A stretch of 64,000 nt of DNA from Anthopleura xanthogrammica (lineage: Eukaryota; Cnidaria; Anthozoa; Actiniaria; Actiniidae), in the NCBI GenBank assembly GCA_964019055.1, contig OZ025218.1, positions 10,176,486-10,240,485 of the forward strand, read 5' to 3'. Under the pieces are notes generated by a model. That model worked only from the letters and a program-made list of their open reading frames with translations. It was not told where the DNA came from and made no database searches. Made by a program: the position numbers and the translations under genes. Every line of letters starts with the position of its first letter. Within the stretch, counting starts at the first letter, position 1. Shown one piece after another: positions 40,089-54,700 of this stretch.

Positions 40089-42848
40089 ATGAACAACTCG
40101 CTACAGCTCTGGGACGGTAACCTTTCTTTCATAACCAGACCAGTTCCTCATGTATCAGCACCGAACGAGGTTATAATCAAGGTTTCATATTCGGGTGTAT
40201 GTGACATGGACGTTCGAATACTTGCTGGAGAGATGCCAGTCGGTCACTGCGTAGTTCTGGGCCATGAATTCGCTGGTGTGGTCAGTGAGGTTGGCGCTGA
40301 AGTCAAAAATGTTTCTATCGGTGATCGGTGAGTTAAATTAGGATAAAAAAATAACATAAAAATCATAAAAAAATATCTTTATTAATTTAATGCTTCATTA
40401 AACGCGCGCGATTTTTTGCGCAAAATCTCCACTTCTGTCACCAAAAACATTCTTGAAGCAAAAAATCCTCGCACGAAAAACAAATATTTACAATCATGCT
40501 TATTTTTCCATATGGAATCGAAGAGGAAGACTATATAGATTTAATTTTATTATTATGTTTGATCGTGAAAATCAAGCTTTATCAAGCTTCAAAAATGCCA
40601 TAACTTTTGCATAATTTATGCAGGGAATTCTCCAGTTTGGTCTCAATGTAGATGTCTTCCTTTCAAGATAATTAAAAAAGCACATATCACAATTCTGGCA
40701 CATATATTCTTGTTTTAAAATGTCCAGAGATTTGACATTCGAAAGAATATTTAAATATCTTGTATGAACAGGTGTGGGAAGCATTTGTGATCACTCGCTC
40801 ATTACTCATTCAAACATCTTCACAATACGTCCTCCTGTTCTCTTCATGCTAATTTTGATTCAAAAACACCACAATTCAAATTACAGATAATCGTCTAATT
40901 TACCTATCCTCAGTATTGCAGTAAATTTAAAAGATAAGCTAAGTCTCCGAGTATCCAAAAAAGTAAAATTAAAAAACAGTTTGTTTATTTTTAATGTTTA
41001 CTGAAACATTTTCTAAAATGGACTTTTTGCGACAAATATTGAAATTTCAATAGTTTTTTGATCGAGTGGTTGTTGTGAGTAGATCGTTGCCTCTCTTACG
41101 GTGGAGTTTGTCTAGCTCTCAATCATGATTCGTGCGTGATATATTTACGCTCAATCTCAAGATACGGGGTGGTATTAGGGGATTCCCTGACTTTACTTGT
41201 AGAACATTGATACATGTAGATCAAGTTTTTTGTCAAGCCACGGACTAATTCCAATAAAATTATGAAAAACAAGAAAATATTATAACCTGGGCGGCTCTCA
41301 GTGAGTGGCGATCAGTTCGAAAAATATCAAATTACTGCGGTTCTCAATATTCAGCGAACTCGGTAGTTGCGAGCTTCCCCTTGGAATTTGGTTTTTCACT
41401 GCCGCCAGTCAAAAATATAAAAGGTACCGACTGATTAGTTTTGATTGACGGCAGCGAAAAACCAATTTCACAACGAGCCGTTGAAATTTCTGAGTTCGCA
41501 GAATAATGAGAATCGCAGTAAGTGGGTGCTATAATGGAGGTTTAGTTCATAACGGGAGACCGTAGATGTTAATCTAAACTACAAAGAAACAAATTATGAA
41601 AGGGAGTAAAATTACTGCGATTGAACAGTGCTCGCGGCTAACACGTTCAAAATTTATCTATACACTGAAAAAAACCTCTGGGTATGCCCTTAATAAGATT
41701 ATAGGAAAAAAGAAAGGACCAGAGTAACAAATTACAGTGATTACCCACGTGTAGTATGGGAAAGACTATATCCCGGGCGGAGAGAGTATTTCACAAGGCC
41801 CCTGAAAACCACATTTACATACATTTACTGTAATTTTGAAAAACCCTCTCCGCCCGGGATATAGCCTTTCCATATCTTGACTGGATTAAAGTGAAAATTA
41901 GCCATTTGAAAGCCAGTTTTTGAATTCATAACTCAAAACTTTCTTTATACCTTCAAAAAAATTAGACTTGGAGGAAAAGCAAGATAGAAAGACGCGCTTT
42001 GGAGGTACAACCCACTTCGTGATACTCATGCTTTCATACATTTCAGGGTGGTGATCAACCCGCATGTGAGCTGTAGCCTGTGTTGCCGCTGTACCAGAGG
42101 ACAGCCTGAATTCTGCGAACGAGAACAAGATCAGTTTATAGGGATATGGCGGAATGGAGGGTGGTCACAGTACACTAGAGTGAGAGCACATAACGTACAT
42201 ACACTCCCACCACAGGTATCCCTCCGCCATGCAATCTTATGCGAACCTATCTCTTGTATTCTCCATGGATTCAGTTTACTCAAACCCTTGCCAACCAACT
42301 CCAAGATACTTGTTTACGGATCTGGAATCATGGGAACCCTGTGGTTGTGTATACTTCATTTCCATGGTTACCGTAAGGTTGTCTTGAGTGAGACATCAGA
42401 GCACCGCCGTAACTTAGCAACGGGGTTGAATCTGGGGTTCAAAGTAATGCATCCAGATACGATAGAAGCCGAAGCGTACGACGGTCAACGACTAGACAAA
42501 AACTGGGGATTTGATGTTGTAATCGACTGCACGAGCTCTGCCAATGATGTTCAAAAGGCAATCAAATGGATGACTAATGGCGGACAAGTCCTTCTCTTCG
42601 GTTGCTACCCTCAAGACTCTGAAGTCAAACTGAACCCTTACGACATCTTTAACAAAGAACTAAAGATATACGGTTGTAAATCCAATCCATTTACCTTCCC
42701 TCAAGCAATACAACTTGTCAGAGATATGGCGGAAATATACTTTAATTTTGACAAACTTGGGATTCATTTATTTCAGTTAATGAAGTACGAGTCTGCTTTG
42801 TCAGCTCTTACCAAAGAACACGTTGAAAAAGTCGTTTTTGAAACATAA
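40089..42848 (+). CDS. Zinc-dependent medium-chain dehydrogenase (polyol/sorbitol dehydrogenase-like), 2 exons
   Basis: NAD(P)-dependent oxidoreductase of the MDR superfamily, probably acting on a polyol or secondary alcohol in the cytosol. Exons 40089-40328 and 42047-42848, GT-AG, joining in frame as GDR-VVINPHVSC. The catalytic zinc site is suggested by SYSGVCDMDVRI and GHEFAGVV. The structural zinc lobe is CSLCCRCTRGQPEFC. The Rossmann nucleotide motif is VYGSGIMGTL, and EPISCILHG precedes it. The product is about 346 aa, normal for the family. Exact substrate cannot be told from sequence. The 1.7-kb intron carries two palindromic elements. Confidence 0.9.
41332..41521. mobile_element. Palindromic MITE, 190 bp
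   Basis: Ends TTACTGCGGTTCTCA and inverted TGAGAATCGCAGTAA. A nested inner pair, TTTTTCACTGCCGCCAGTCA and TGACGGCAGCGAAAAA, makes a near-complete hairpin. Intron of the dehydrogenase gene. Confidence 0.75.
41758..41875. mobile_element. MITE family M2, copy 1
   Basis: GGAAAGACTATATCCCGGGC and inverted GCCCGGGATATAGCCTTTCC bracket an AT-rich core. A second copy lies at 43360-43476, and the similarity continues about 70 bp beyond the right end (ATTAAAGTGAAAA...). Confidence 0.8.
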
Positions 42849-43173
42849 AAATACGAAATATTTTTACAGAAATAATCTCACTGCTGTCGCGTTAAGGCAG
42901 ATAAAATTGCTAACGAAGATGATCTACTTGATAGATAGCACACAGATTTTCAAATCAAAATTACTATCGGGGCTCGCCGCAGTCACAGAGATATCATAGT
43001 TTGCATCCCACGCTCGTCTTATGTCCAACTATATGCAATTGTTGAATGCATTCAATCAAGAACAAGCACCAAACAAACTCAATTAATTTTTTTGTGGTTA
43101 TAGAATTATTTTATGAAATACTAATATATTTTTAAGCTTTAAGCTTCGATTTTACTTTGGAAATAAACGTCTA
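42849..43173. other. Convergent intergenic gap
   Basis: 325 bp between the dehydrogenase and GTPBP6 stop codons. AT-rich, presumably both 3' UTRs. Nothing else seen. Confidence 0.5.
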
Positions 43174-46100
43174 TTATCGAGATAAAATGTGTCCAAACTT
43201 CTTCTCAAACTTGTTGTTAGTCGCTTCGTCCATGATGACTGTAGCGGTTAAAAATCCATCCTCATCAGCCTCGGTTTCGTGTACGATTGCTTCATGATAC
43301 AACCAACTGGAAGGATAAAGAATAACAGGCTTGGTTTGTGATTGAATGGTGTACAGTATTGGAAAGACTATATCCCGGGCGAAGAGAGTGCACCACAGGC
43401 CCCTGACAGCCACATTCACATACATTTACTGTAATTTTGAAAACCCTCTTCGCCCGGGATATAGTCTTCTCCTATCTTGTCTCGTTAAAGTGAAAACCAA
43501 CCTATTTAAAGCCCATTTCTTGAATCCCTAACACCCAAAGTATAGAAAAATCATTAAGGAATTTCTTTATGACTATGGAAACCTCAGGGTACTGACGTTC
43601 TGTGCCGTACCATAATCGTAACGGCGGACGGACAATACCTTGGTGTAAAGGTGTAGTTTCAGTCATTCAATGGCGCAAAAAAACTGTGAAAAACTAGCCA
43701 CGGTATGGACGTGCCGTGACCATGCCGCGTCCGAGCATTTGTCATGGTGCGCGCTGTGATTGGTTCAAAGGTTGTCGTGAATTCAGTACCGTGCCGAGTG
43801 CCAAACAATTTAAAGACATACAAAATGTACCGCACCACAGGGATACCATACCTGAGCTGTGGTCCACCAGGTGGTATAACGACTTTTCTAACCATTCGCC
43901 CAGTAGTTTTCATAATTCCCTCTTCTATCCTTTTGCGCAGTTCATCTAAACCAGTACCATTCACTGCAGATATCTGGATCTCTTGTGCTCCGATATGGGG
44001 AACCATTTCATGTAGGGCTTCTTCTGAACTAAAAATAAACAAACCGCAGAGATGTCAAGGCTTGTATTGTGTGATGAATATATGTGTATTATCCCAGTCA
44101 CTCTGTGAAAAGATATGGTAGTACATAACAATGTGTGGGTCCAAAACAGGCAATTATTGGAGGGTGGTGGTTGCCGGGTGTTAGGTTTTGGTTGGGTGGA
44201 TTACTAAAGCCTGGTTAACGCAAGCGACGCAAGCATAAGCATAACGACATACGCAAGCGCAGATAGTATTTCATGGTAAGTTAACCCCTTTATATTTGGA
44301 GAGAACAAAACAATCTGCCATCGGTAAAAGACTATCTGCGCTTGCGTATGTCATTATGCTTATGCTTGCGTCGCTAGTGTGAACCAGGCTTTAAAGTACG
44401 GAAAGTACGGGAAACAAAATCGAGATCGCTTCTAGTACTTCGCGCAACAATGAAAATTTGCTGCGCGCACTGGTAATACGAGCAACGTTGGCTATGCAAT
44501 TTGCAACGAAACGATGTTGCGCGACAAGTTGCGCGATTTTGGTTGCCTGTATAACTGCAACTTTAGTTGTTGGGTGCATGGGTTGGCTGTGTTTTTTTGT
44601 TGTTCTATTTTGATTTTGGGGCCAAATTCTACTTTGGAAAGATTGTTTGCCTCAATTGCCCCTGATCCCCGTTCTGAGCCAATGCCCCTTCGCCAATGCC
44701 CCTTTTGCATTACAGTACGAGATAAAACACACCATTCTCTTACCAAAGATCGACTTTATTGTTGACTTCGATCATGTTTTCCATCAGAGATGGACGGACT
44801 TTCAGCTGGTCGTTGAGGATAGATCTAACATCTTCATCTTGTGCGTCTTTATCTGGATGACTCGTGTCTCGCACATGTACTACAACATCCTACAACAGTA
44901 CAAACAAAAATATTAGCGAGTAGACCTCTCTAACTTGAGCGTAATGTTGACCCATTTTAGACCACTCTGCATTCTCTTGGGAATAAGAGTCTGTTTGAGT
45001 TGTATCCATATTCATGTGTCTTCTCATGTTCAACTAATAAACAAATGACACGTTGTCTGAAATGGGAAAACATACTGCCCAAGGTAAAGAGGTATATTCT
45101 AAGTCATACAATCATCATTCAGTTGGCTCACATATTGGCTCTCGATGATGAGATGAAAGTTGTTTGCTTAGAATACTAAATATAGTGTTAATGAGTGTGG
45201 TAAATATAGTGTTAATGAGTGTGGAGTCTTTAATATACATGAACATTAGCCCCTAGCTAGGAAGACTTGCCAATGCCTTCCCATATCACTACATAAAATA
45301 AAAGATTTATCAAAAATTATTCATGAAGGATAAATGTACAGTAATTGCAACAACTGACTTTACCGAGACAACCACATCTTCCAATGTTGCAGAGAATGAT
45401 TCAACCAGCTCAGGGGGGAGGTCAGAGATAAATCCAACTGTATCAACAAAGAGAGCATGGATTCCTGATGGTAGCTTGCCGGCATGTGCTGTGACATCAA
45501 GTGTTGCAAACAGCTTGTTATCTGGCTGCATCTTAGCGTCTCCAGTCAGGGCTTTTATCAAAGTCGTCTTCCCTGTAAAGATATTGGCATTAAAGGGAAA
45601 CAAAGCTTTATTTCCCCATCCAATCTACAGTTGTTATGAATCATTGCTGCTGCCAAAGAAAAACTTGACTGACACTACAATAGTGGATACAACAGCAGCT
45701 ATAAACCCTAAGAACCATAAACCCTAAGAAGTTTCTAACAACCATTTTGGAAACAAAAGACAATTGATTGTCAAATACTAGAATTAAATTAATTTATACA
45801 ATTATAATTCATTTATGCTGATTAATTCATCACCCTGTGTGAAGGAATCCAAATCCATAAAATTTGTGATTTTCTAAATCTGGAACCTGGAATATGAGTT
45901 GGAATCTGGAATCCAATATCTGTTATATAAAATTGTGAACTTGAATCTAGCATTTGGAATGCAACGTCTGGAATCCAACAGATTTAGAAAACAATCCTGA
46001 ATCTAAAAAGTCTACTGCAGCATCTGGATTCCAAAATTCTAGATTTCTTAATTTCAAGTCTTAGTTAATGCCCACGTACCAGCATTAGTGTATCCCACAA

Positions 46101-47825
46101 CTGCTACAATAGGCACATGGCGCTTGTTTCTCTCATGGCGGACATGATCCCTGTGCTTCTTCAAAGACTCTAGTTTTTTCTTCAGCTTTGATTCTCTTTC
46201 AGACAAAATTCTTCTTTCTTTTTCTAACTGTGTTTCTCCACCTCCTCCGATGTAATGTGTTCCTCCCCGCTGCTGATCATACTCAACTGAATCATCCCCA
46301 ACAAGACGAGTCCTACAAGAACATAATCGGTAATTACCGGCTGTTTTGCACAACTTCCTTTTCACACAAGTCATTTTGCATAAAGATTACCTTTTCACAC
46401 AAATTCAATGTGATGTCAAAACAGCTCAATTTGGAGGACAAAACAAAAGAATTTCAATCTCCTGAGAATTGGAAACCTATTGTTTTGTCCTTCAAATTGA
46501 GCTGCATTCTGATGTGCTGCAAGGAGTCTGTGATCATACCTTAAGTAAGGTATTTCAGCAAGCTCTACTTGTATCTTAGCTTCCCCAGTTTTTGCTCTCT
46601 CCTTGAAAATTTGCAGCACAATACCAAACCTATCAAGCACTTTTACATCCCACAAGCTTTCTAGCTCTCTATACTGTCTGGTGGAAAGCCGACCAATATC
46701 AACATACACCACATCCAAAATCCCACCATTTGAAGCCTTGATATTTTGGATACGTTCTGTAAGTTCCTCAATTTTCCCCTTCCCAAAGAACATTTTATTA
46801 TCTATTTTTCGTATAGGTTCTTTGGATTTTGCTTTGACATTCCAGTAGCTTATCGAATGTACAAGTCCACATGCTTCATCAAGACGATGATCAACTGTTG
46901 ATTTTTGAAATCTGAAGAAATAATAGAAATAATGTCTAAGCATTATGACCATAATGAAAATAGACCTTTTTACTCATACAGCAGCCATCTTGAATTCTAT
47001 TGTTTTAAGTAAGACATTATGGGATGCTGAGGGGGCAACTATTGGAAAACAATTAAAAAAGAGCTTAACTGAACTTAGCAAGTGGCTGAGATAGTATGCA
47101 CAGCTGTCAGGGTGCCTTTTCATATATTATTAAATGTTATGCAATGAGAAACACATATAAAAACCAGTGGAATTTGCTGATAGTTGCAGCAATATATGAA
47201 ATACGAAAGCATAAAATTATTTGAGAAAGTAACCCTGTCACTCTATTATTTATACAATCATGTAAATATTTCAATGTTTGCCCTCTCAGCATAACAAATA
47301 AAACTGCTTTTTTCTGTGCTTCTTTGCACATGTTATATTCACTAATAAAGCACAGTTCCCAACCAATCAGAGTGGGTGTACTATCTAAGCTATATAATGA
47401 ATGTTGATACTAGTGCTGATGACAACAAAAAGGTCAGGTCTAGCATAACAAACCCCCCCCCCCTCCCCCTTAGATGGGGGTTGTCTCAGGTCTGATCATG
47501 AGACCAGCTACCTAAAAACATATGAGCTGAATGAACCATAATAAACCCACCTATGTCTACCCCACTTGTAATCTGGTTCTATCACCAACACATCTTGATT
47601 CTTCCTTTGTTTCTCTGTGATCCCGTGATAGTGATGTTTTTGGCGCAAATGCTCCAAAACTTCTCTAGTCTCAGGTTGTTCGTCTTCAAAATCATGTGTA
47701 AAATCAGTCGAATTACAAAACCTCCTACACAGAAAAATACCTCTAGATATACTTTGAGGACCTATTAATACAAATCTACGGCCGAAATCGTGGTATTGAA
47801 TGAATTTACTCACGAAAAAGGACAT
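43174..47825 (-). CDS. GTPBP6: GTP-binding protein 6, HflX-type GTPase, 7 exons
   Basis: Ribosome-associated HflX-family GTPase, mitochondrial in animals, where it acts in ribosome recycling and large-subunit assembly. Exons (minus): 47551-47825, 46540-46911, 46080-46312, 45364-45572, 44742-44889, 43852-44028, 43174-43306, all GT-AG. An Arg-rich N-terminus (FGRRFVLIGPQSISRGIFLC) suits a mitochondrial presequence. The HflX N-domain has GKGKIEELTERI and DRFGIVLQIF. The linker has GGGGETQLEKERR. The G domain has G1 VGYTNAGKTTL (split across an intron), G3 VDTVGF, and G4 NKVD. A C-terminal domain follows PQLSWLYHEA. All GTPase motifs intact. Confidence 0.95.
43360..43476. mobile_element. MITE family M2, copy 2
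   Basis: GGAAAGACTATATCCCGGGC and inverted GCCCGGGATATAGTCTT ends. Matches 41758-41875. It lies in the last intron of GTPBP6, 53 bp from the last exon. Confidence 0.8.
44205..44393. mobile_element. Palindromic MITE, 189 bp (TAAAGCCTGGTT)
   Basis: About 60-bp inverted repeats: TAAAGCCTGGTTAACGCAAG at the left, and the complement of GCGCAGATAGT...AACCAGGCTTTA at the right. If the element begins AAGCCTGG, it is flanked by TA. Intron of GTPBP6. Confidence 0.8.
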
Positions 47826-48749
47826 TTTTTCAACAAAGTGTAAACAAAAACAAAGAACACAAGCAAGGAGAGTATACTAGTCCCAGTACTCCTTCCTTGT
47901 ATAGTGACAACAAACCACAGGAAGCCCAAGCAAAGAGTGTAAATTTACTTCATTTTTTCGTAAAAACTTTTTACATCAAAAACAATGAAAATCACACCAT
48001 AGATACCTATTTAACTTGCTCTTTCAGAATTTGGTAGTTTCAATACGAAAATCCGAAATTGTGGAAAATCCGAATCCTTGGACTAACCTCTTGGATCGGA
48101 CTTTTTCCAGGTGGAGTGTGGGATCGAGAAATATTTTCTTTTTGATATTTCAACTTGAAAACAGCGAGGAAAGTCTAACAGTATTTGAGGCATTGCTTTG
48201 ACGCAGTTATTTCTGAAAATCATCAATAAATATGGCTCTTATGGAAAAAAAACAGATAAGGATGGCCAGTGAGAATTGGTTAAATACAATTTCTTTTTAG
48301 CATTATCAAAAAAGCGTTCCAATATTCCTCACTTGTGGCCAGAAGACAAGCCAAAACAGAATGAGATCGGTCATCATCGGTCATACAGTTACCATAGATA
48401 CCGGTCTGGAACTGGATCTATGTTCAAGTTTTTTCTTCAACATTTTTTCATGAAATTAAACTATTTCAATAGACGAGAAAAAAAGAGCATTTTTTTTCTA
48501 ATGGTTCCTTTAATTTGTCTGTTCCATTTTTGCACTACTCAATTTCCCAGAGTGCTTTGTGAGCTTTAAAGCATAAATGTTGATTGGGTACCCTGTGTGT
48601 ATCCAGTAGAGCTGCGCGCGTCTATGTTTTGACGTAAACCACCTGTACATAAATATTGTTGTTTCAGTATTCAAAATGGCGTCGTTTCGTGGCAATGTTT
48701 ATATATCTGCACATTTAAATGAGGATTTGGAGTCTTGATATTCTTCTTT
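47826..48749. promoter_or_regulatory. Bidirectional intergenic region GTPBP6 / KIAA2013 homologue
   Basis: 924 bp between divergent start codons. Contains no recognisable gene. A CpG-containing stretch (GCTGCGCGCGTCTATG at 48610) and a T-rich segment. Shared promoter inferred from position. Confidence 0.4.
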
Positions 48750-51700
48750 ATGTGGGATAAAACCCGTATAGGAAGCCTTTTGGGATGGGTGAAGACAAGA
48801 CTTGCGTCTTCACTTCTTCTGAGGTAAAAAACTAATTTTGTTTGACGTTGTTAATGATTAGCTTGTTAAAATCATACTTCGGAACGAAGAGTTCATTCGA
48901 GTCTTAACAGGTTCAATATTGTAGTATATTGCTCATATTACTTGGGTAATTTGTGTGCTAAATATCTGAAACCTTAGGTAACTGTTCATTCAAAACTCAG
49001 TATTAGTGAAGCCCTGGGAAACGAGATCCATTTAATTATTTTTGTTAAATATTAAATACGTCATGGCTTATAATAATACCTGCAGACAGTATGCTTTTAT
49101 GATTGATGCTTAGGAGAAACCTGCCTTGTTTTTGCAGTGTTATAATCTATCTTATTTTATTCTATTTTAATCTATTCTGTTCTGTTGTGTTCTGCTCTGC
49201 TCTGCTCTGATCTGCTGTGCTCTGATCTGCTCTGTTTTATCCTGTTCTATTCTATTCTTTTCTATTCCATTGTATCCTATTCTATTATATATTCCTTTCT
49301 TTTTACTTAAATTAATTTATCTTCATCTTTCCTCTTACTTATTTTCTTGCATTCTATGCTTGCTTTACCTTTGTTTATTCATCCTATTTTATTTTTGATT
49401 TTTGTGAAATTATGATTATAACCCATTTTCTTCTCTTTCGTCCCATATAGGTCACGTAAAGCAACCTTTGTCATATTTGGTTTACTTGTGTTATTTTTGA
49501 TATGGAGTGCATCAAGGTTGTATCCAAGCCACAGGAGAGTAAAAGGATCCCAGAGAAATAACAAATACTCAGGTAAAGAATTGGGTCATTCTTTAGAGCA
49601 CTATTTAAACTTGTATCAGGGTTTGCACTGCTCCTGGAATTCTTGGAAAACTCCTGGAATTGTAAAAATTTCGTCCAGGGCCCTGGAAAACTCCTTAAAT
49701 TTTCTATAAATTTTAGGTTAAGTAGTCGGAAAACTAAAAAATTGTTGATTTTTTTCACAAAGAAAATCTGCAAATTGTAGGTAGTGAATTAATGCAAGGT
49801 TAAGGGTCCTGGATTTTTTGTATATTTATACCCTGGTAAACTCTTGGAAAACTCATGGAAATTTTTTATTTCCTAGTGGTACAAACCCCGTTGTATTATT
49901 TTGTACTATTTTTTTACAACCATTACTGCCTATAAGGGGTTTTTCCATGAGTTTCACTTCATACGCACTAGTTACCACTTTTTTCAGGGTTTTCATAAAC
50001 TTTTGAAATGATAGGAGAAGATCATGAAATAGCCAGACTCCTGGGGACCAAGTGAACATTTTACAAATTACTAAGCTATTAATGGTAGTTTAAGCAGAAG
50101 GATTTTCCTTGGTTACCCAGAGCATTCTCCTATCATGCAGACTCTGACCCTTAACGAAAACCCTGCTTCTTATCTTTCCTTGATTGACTTCAACAAGTTT
50201 CTAATTCTACTGCTTCTTTTCAGCTCTTCCATTTGATGGAGTTTGTCTTGGCAACTTCCTGGCCAAGTGGGACAGTGAAGTAGAACACGGCAATGCCATT
50301 ATTACCCATAATCCACTCCAAAGCCATGAAAGTCCCTACATACCATTTGTTGGTAAGTGTAAATAGTGTGGGCTGCCTGTGGTTTAATAATCTTACCAAA
50401 AGTACCCCATACATGTATATCAGGACGGGAGCCCAGTGGTATAGCACGAGTCCCATTGCATGAATTTTAGGCAAATATCATTCAGCGTCTAAACCATTGT
50501 CTTTTAAGAAATCCTAGATCCTACTTCCCCCTCCCCCTTCCCCCTCCCTCCTTCCCCCTTCCCCCTCCCTCCTTCCCTTCGCCATTGTACTGGTGTACAT
50601 GATAGCATTGCCCAAACATCATAAAAACAAGGTGGAAAAGTTTCAAGCATATTTCTGTTTGGTTTGGTTCAGGTAATGGTTACCTTGGTGTCGCAGCCAG
50701 AAAGGACTCATTTCTTCAAGTCAAAGACTTGACTTTAATGGAGGTACCTTATGGACCTTTGTTAGAACCAGTAATGACTAAAGCCTCCTCACCAAAAGGT
50801 AATACAGATTTAAAAGATATTGAAGAGGTAGTTAGAAAAGACACATCCATTTTTATCCAGTCAGTCAATTAATGATTCAGTCGTTCAATTGGATAGTCAG
50901 TCAGTCAGCACTTACTCACTCACTCACCCATTCTTTCTTTCTTTCTTTCTTTAATTCTATTCATTTATTTTCCTTGTTTTTCTTTCCAGAGGCAACTATT
51001 ATTCATCTTAAGACTGGAGTAGTTCACCATGTACAAAGTTATTTATGGGTAAAACTAGTTACATGCAAATATATATATATATATATATATATATAGTAAT
51101 ATTTTATAATCTCATATAGATCTAGATTATTAATTTTTCCTCTCAAATTATATTGCAGTCACAAAGCTGTGTGATAGTAGAAAATGTTGTATTTATTCAC
51201 CGAAGTCATCCCTCTCTGCTTGTACAAGAAATATATGTCACAAACCATGCTGTAAGTATGGATCCAATGTACCTTATCAGGGCTTGAAAAAACAGCCGGT
51301 CAGTTGCAGGCCATGATGACTGGCCAAATTAGTTTTAGCTTGATCATGCCCCATTTCTGGCTCAATGTTACTGGTCAAAATGACAGGCAAGGCAAAGATT
51401 TGACTGGACAAGTTCCAACTCTGGCCAGACATCTTCTGGCTGTTTTTTCAAGCCCTGCTTATCAAAAGTTGATTTTGTGAAACAAGCAGAAATGTGTGTG
51501 TTGATTGTCACTAAAGGGCAATTTTAATGACATCAATATTTATGAAGAATTTAAAGAAACATTTGCTTATTTTTCAGGAAATTCCTGCAGCTGTTAGTTT
51601 CACACAAAAAGGAGCAAAAGATTGGAGAAAGTCATCCACTAAGAGTGACAGGTAGAAAAACTAGTTTGCAGTTTCATATCTGCCCTGTTGTTTTTGGTGG

Positions 51701-54700
51701 AGTGATGATTGATTGATGATGGTAGCAGTGATACTGGTGGTAGTGATGATGACAATGATTGATGATGATGACAATTTCTTAACTTTTTTCATTTCTTAAC
51801 TTTGCAGCATAAATGGCAAGTCAGGACCTGTCAATGTTGAGATTCATCAAGGCAACATTGCATATGTTGATGAAAACTTCCCTGGGGTCAATGTTACCAT
51901 AGCAACAACCAAGACTGCAGAAACTCTGAACGTCAAAAGCAGAAGGTGCGCTCCCTCTAATAAACTTATTTTGAAATGTCAGCAGGAATCCATAGATAAT
52001 AACTTGATATATTCTTCTGCTTTAGCTCTGCAGATATTCACCATATTGCAGTTGTACATACTTCAATTCACACAAATAAAAAAGTCCCAGCTAAGAATTT
52101 TGACATGGATGAACTAGAAGGATTAGCCAAGAAGGTACAGTAGTAGCAGTTATAATACTGTAATAAAAAGGAACTGAGTTGATCACTAGTCACTGCAGCA
52201 AGTACAGCTCAACAGGGTTGAAATAAAAGCAATGTGAAGGTGCCTGCAGCAGTGGCTATATGGCCCATGTATGACGCCAGAGCACAGCTCTAACCAGTTT
52301 GAATTAGTTAGGGTTGGATTGAGAGGAGGGGAGAAACTGGAGAGCTAGAAAACCCCTTGGAGTCAGAAACTAAATAAAAAAACTCAGCTCACTAGGAATC
52401 AAACCCCAGACTGCAGAGGTTAGAGATTAGCTTTCTACCACCATGCCATTCTGACTCCCATAGTAGTAGAACATGAAACCTTGATGTGCCTTGCTTAATA
52501 TCTAAGCATATTCTTTGCTGGATGTTATGTTTTCTTGTAGGACTTTGAAATGGTTATAAAAGACTTGGACCCTAAAGAGATAAATAACAGTCACAAGTCT
52601 GTTTGGAATAAGGTATGAAACTCCTCGCCCCCCCCCCCCCCCCCCCTTTCCCATCAATCAAATATATCATGAAAGGATGAGGTATATATCATAACTTACA
52701 AACAGTGCAGTGGTGGATCCAGGATTTTTTAAGGGGGACAGAATAGAATACAATAGAATACCAAGATGCAAAAAAAAAATCATAGATAGCAAGTACTGTA
52801 TCTTCAACTCTCAACAATGTTCTTACTTTATTGTCAGCTTTGGGAGACTGGAGTACATGTAGATCCACGGCATGATGCAGACACACCTCCTGGGGTTGAA
52901 GTAAATGCAACAATGTACTATCTATTGTCTACATTCCCTACACCTGATTATAATGTTCATGGGAATTCACAAAATACTGAAGACATAGAAACACTTTTGC
53001 ATGCTCCTGAACACTGCTTCGGGGGACCTCCTACAATGTAAGTATATTAGAGCAAGGACCACGGACCACAGACCAACCTATGAAATAAAATGTACTCATA
53101 CCTTGTAACAACCTTGGGGCTGATCTACAGTAAGTCAGGGCATGGCTAACTCACAGATTGAACCATGAAACAACCTCTGGGCTGATCAAAGTCAGGGCAC
53201 AGCTACTCACAGATAGAACCCTGAAACAACCTCTGGGCTGATCTAAGTCAGGGCACGGCTAACTCACAGATAGAACCCTGAAACAACCTCTGGGTTGATC
53301 TAAGTCAGGGCATGGTTGACTCATATATATAACCCTGAAACAACCTCTGGGCTTATCAAAGTCAGGGCATGGCTAACTCACAGATATGATGTTGAAATTT
53401 AGTGTATGGAGGGAGGAAAACTGGAGAACCTGGAGAAAAACCCTTGAATCAAGGGAGAGATCTAGTAACAAACTCTACTCACACTTAATGTTGAGTCCAG
53501 GAATCAAACCCAACACTCCAGAGGTAAGAGACGAGTGCACTACTGCTACATCACCCAATATTCAATGTGTACAGCTCTCAACTCCTATGCTGTTTTAAAT
53601 GGACAATGGGCACCAAGGTGGGACAAATCAATCCTACTTGCGTTGAACTCAACCTCTTATTGTTACCCTCTTCATACTTCCCATGGTGAGATATATTGCA
53701 ATATTATGTTTTTATATTTTGTGTTATTAGGCACTCAGCCTCCCTTTGGCCCATACCCAGAACCGAGGCAGCTGTTGCTAGGATGATGTCGTCATGGAAA
53801 CAAGTATTAACTCAGAATGGGTGTTCTTCACTCATCAAGGCTGGTAGGTGACAAATACTGTCATAAGACAAGAAATACATCACGTGTCAAAAGTTTGATC
53901 CCCAGTGACTGTTGATCCCTTGTTTTATGAAGCATCAATGCTGAATATCAATCTTCGTAATACAGGTGGAACAGGTATTGCTCAAGCAATGACGTTAAGT
54001 TTTGGTGGCCTTCAGTTTTCTGCAGGATTATTCGAGTTTGCTGCGAACCCTGCTTCTCTTCACACAAGCGTAACATTTCGTCATATTCACCTCTACAAAG
54101 GAATCTTCATCAATGTATCTGTTATAATTAATGATCATACTGGACATGCTGAGAAGCTTTTTGTCCAAGCCAAAGGAAATGTAAAGACTCCTCTTTATGC
54201 TTGTGAAGCAGGATGTCAGTACGAGCCTGTTGAACTCAGGTATGTTATGTAGTACAGTAGAACTTCGATTAAGCGGCTAGTTGGGATGCATGTGACATCA
54301 TGATAGCCACCATGTTGGTTGACATGACAAAAAATCTGGTCTTGCGTTCTTTTGTTATATTAAACAGTGAACATGGCGGCCATGTCTTTTGTCCTTGTGC
54401 TTGTGATGTCATAGCCGCCATGTTGGATGACTTGAACAAAAGATTTGGCCTTGGTTTCTTTTGTTATGTCAACCAACATGGCGGCCATGTCTTTTGTCCT
54501 TGTGCTTGTGATGTCATAGCCGCCATGTTGGATGACTTGAACAAAAGATTTGGTCTTGTTTTCTTTTGTTATGTCAACCAACATGGCGGCCATGTCTTTT
54601 GTCCTTGTGCTTGTGATGTCATAGCCGCCATGTTGGATGACTTGAACAAAAGATTTGGCCTTGGTTTCTTTTTTATGTCAACCAACATGGCGGCCATGTC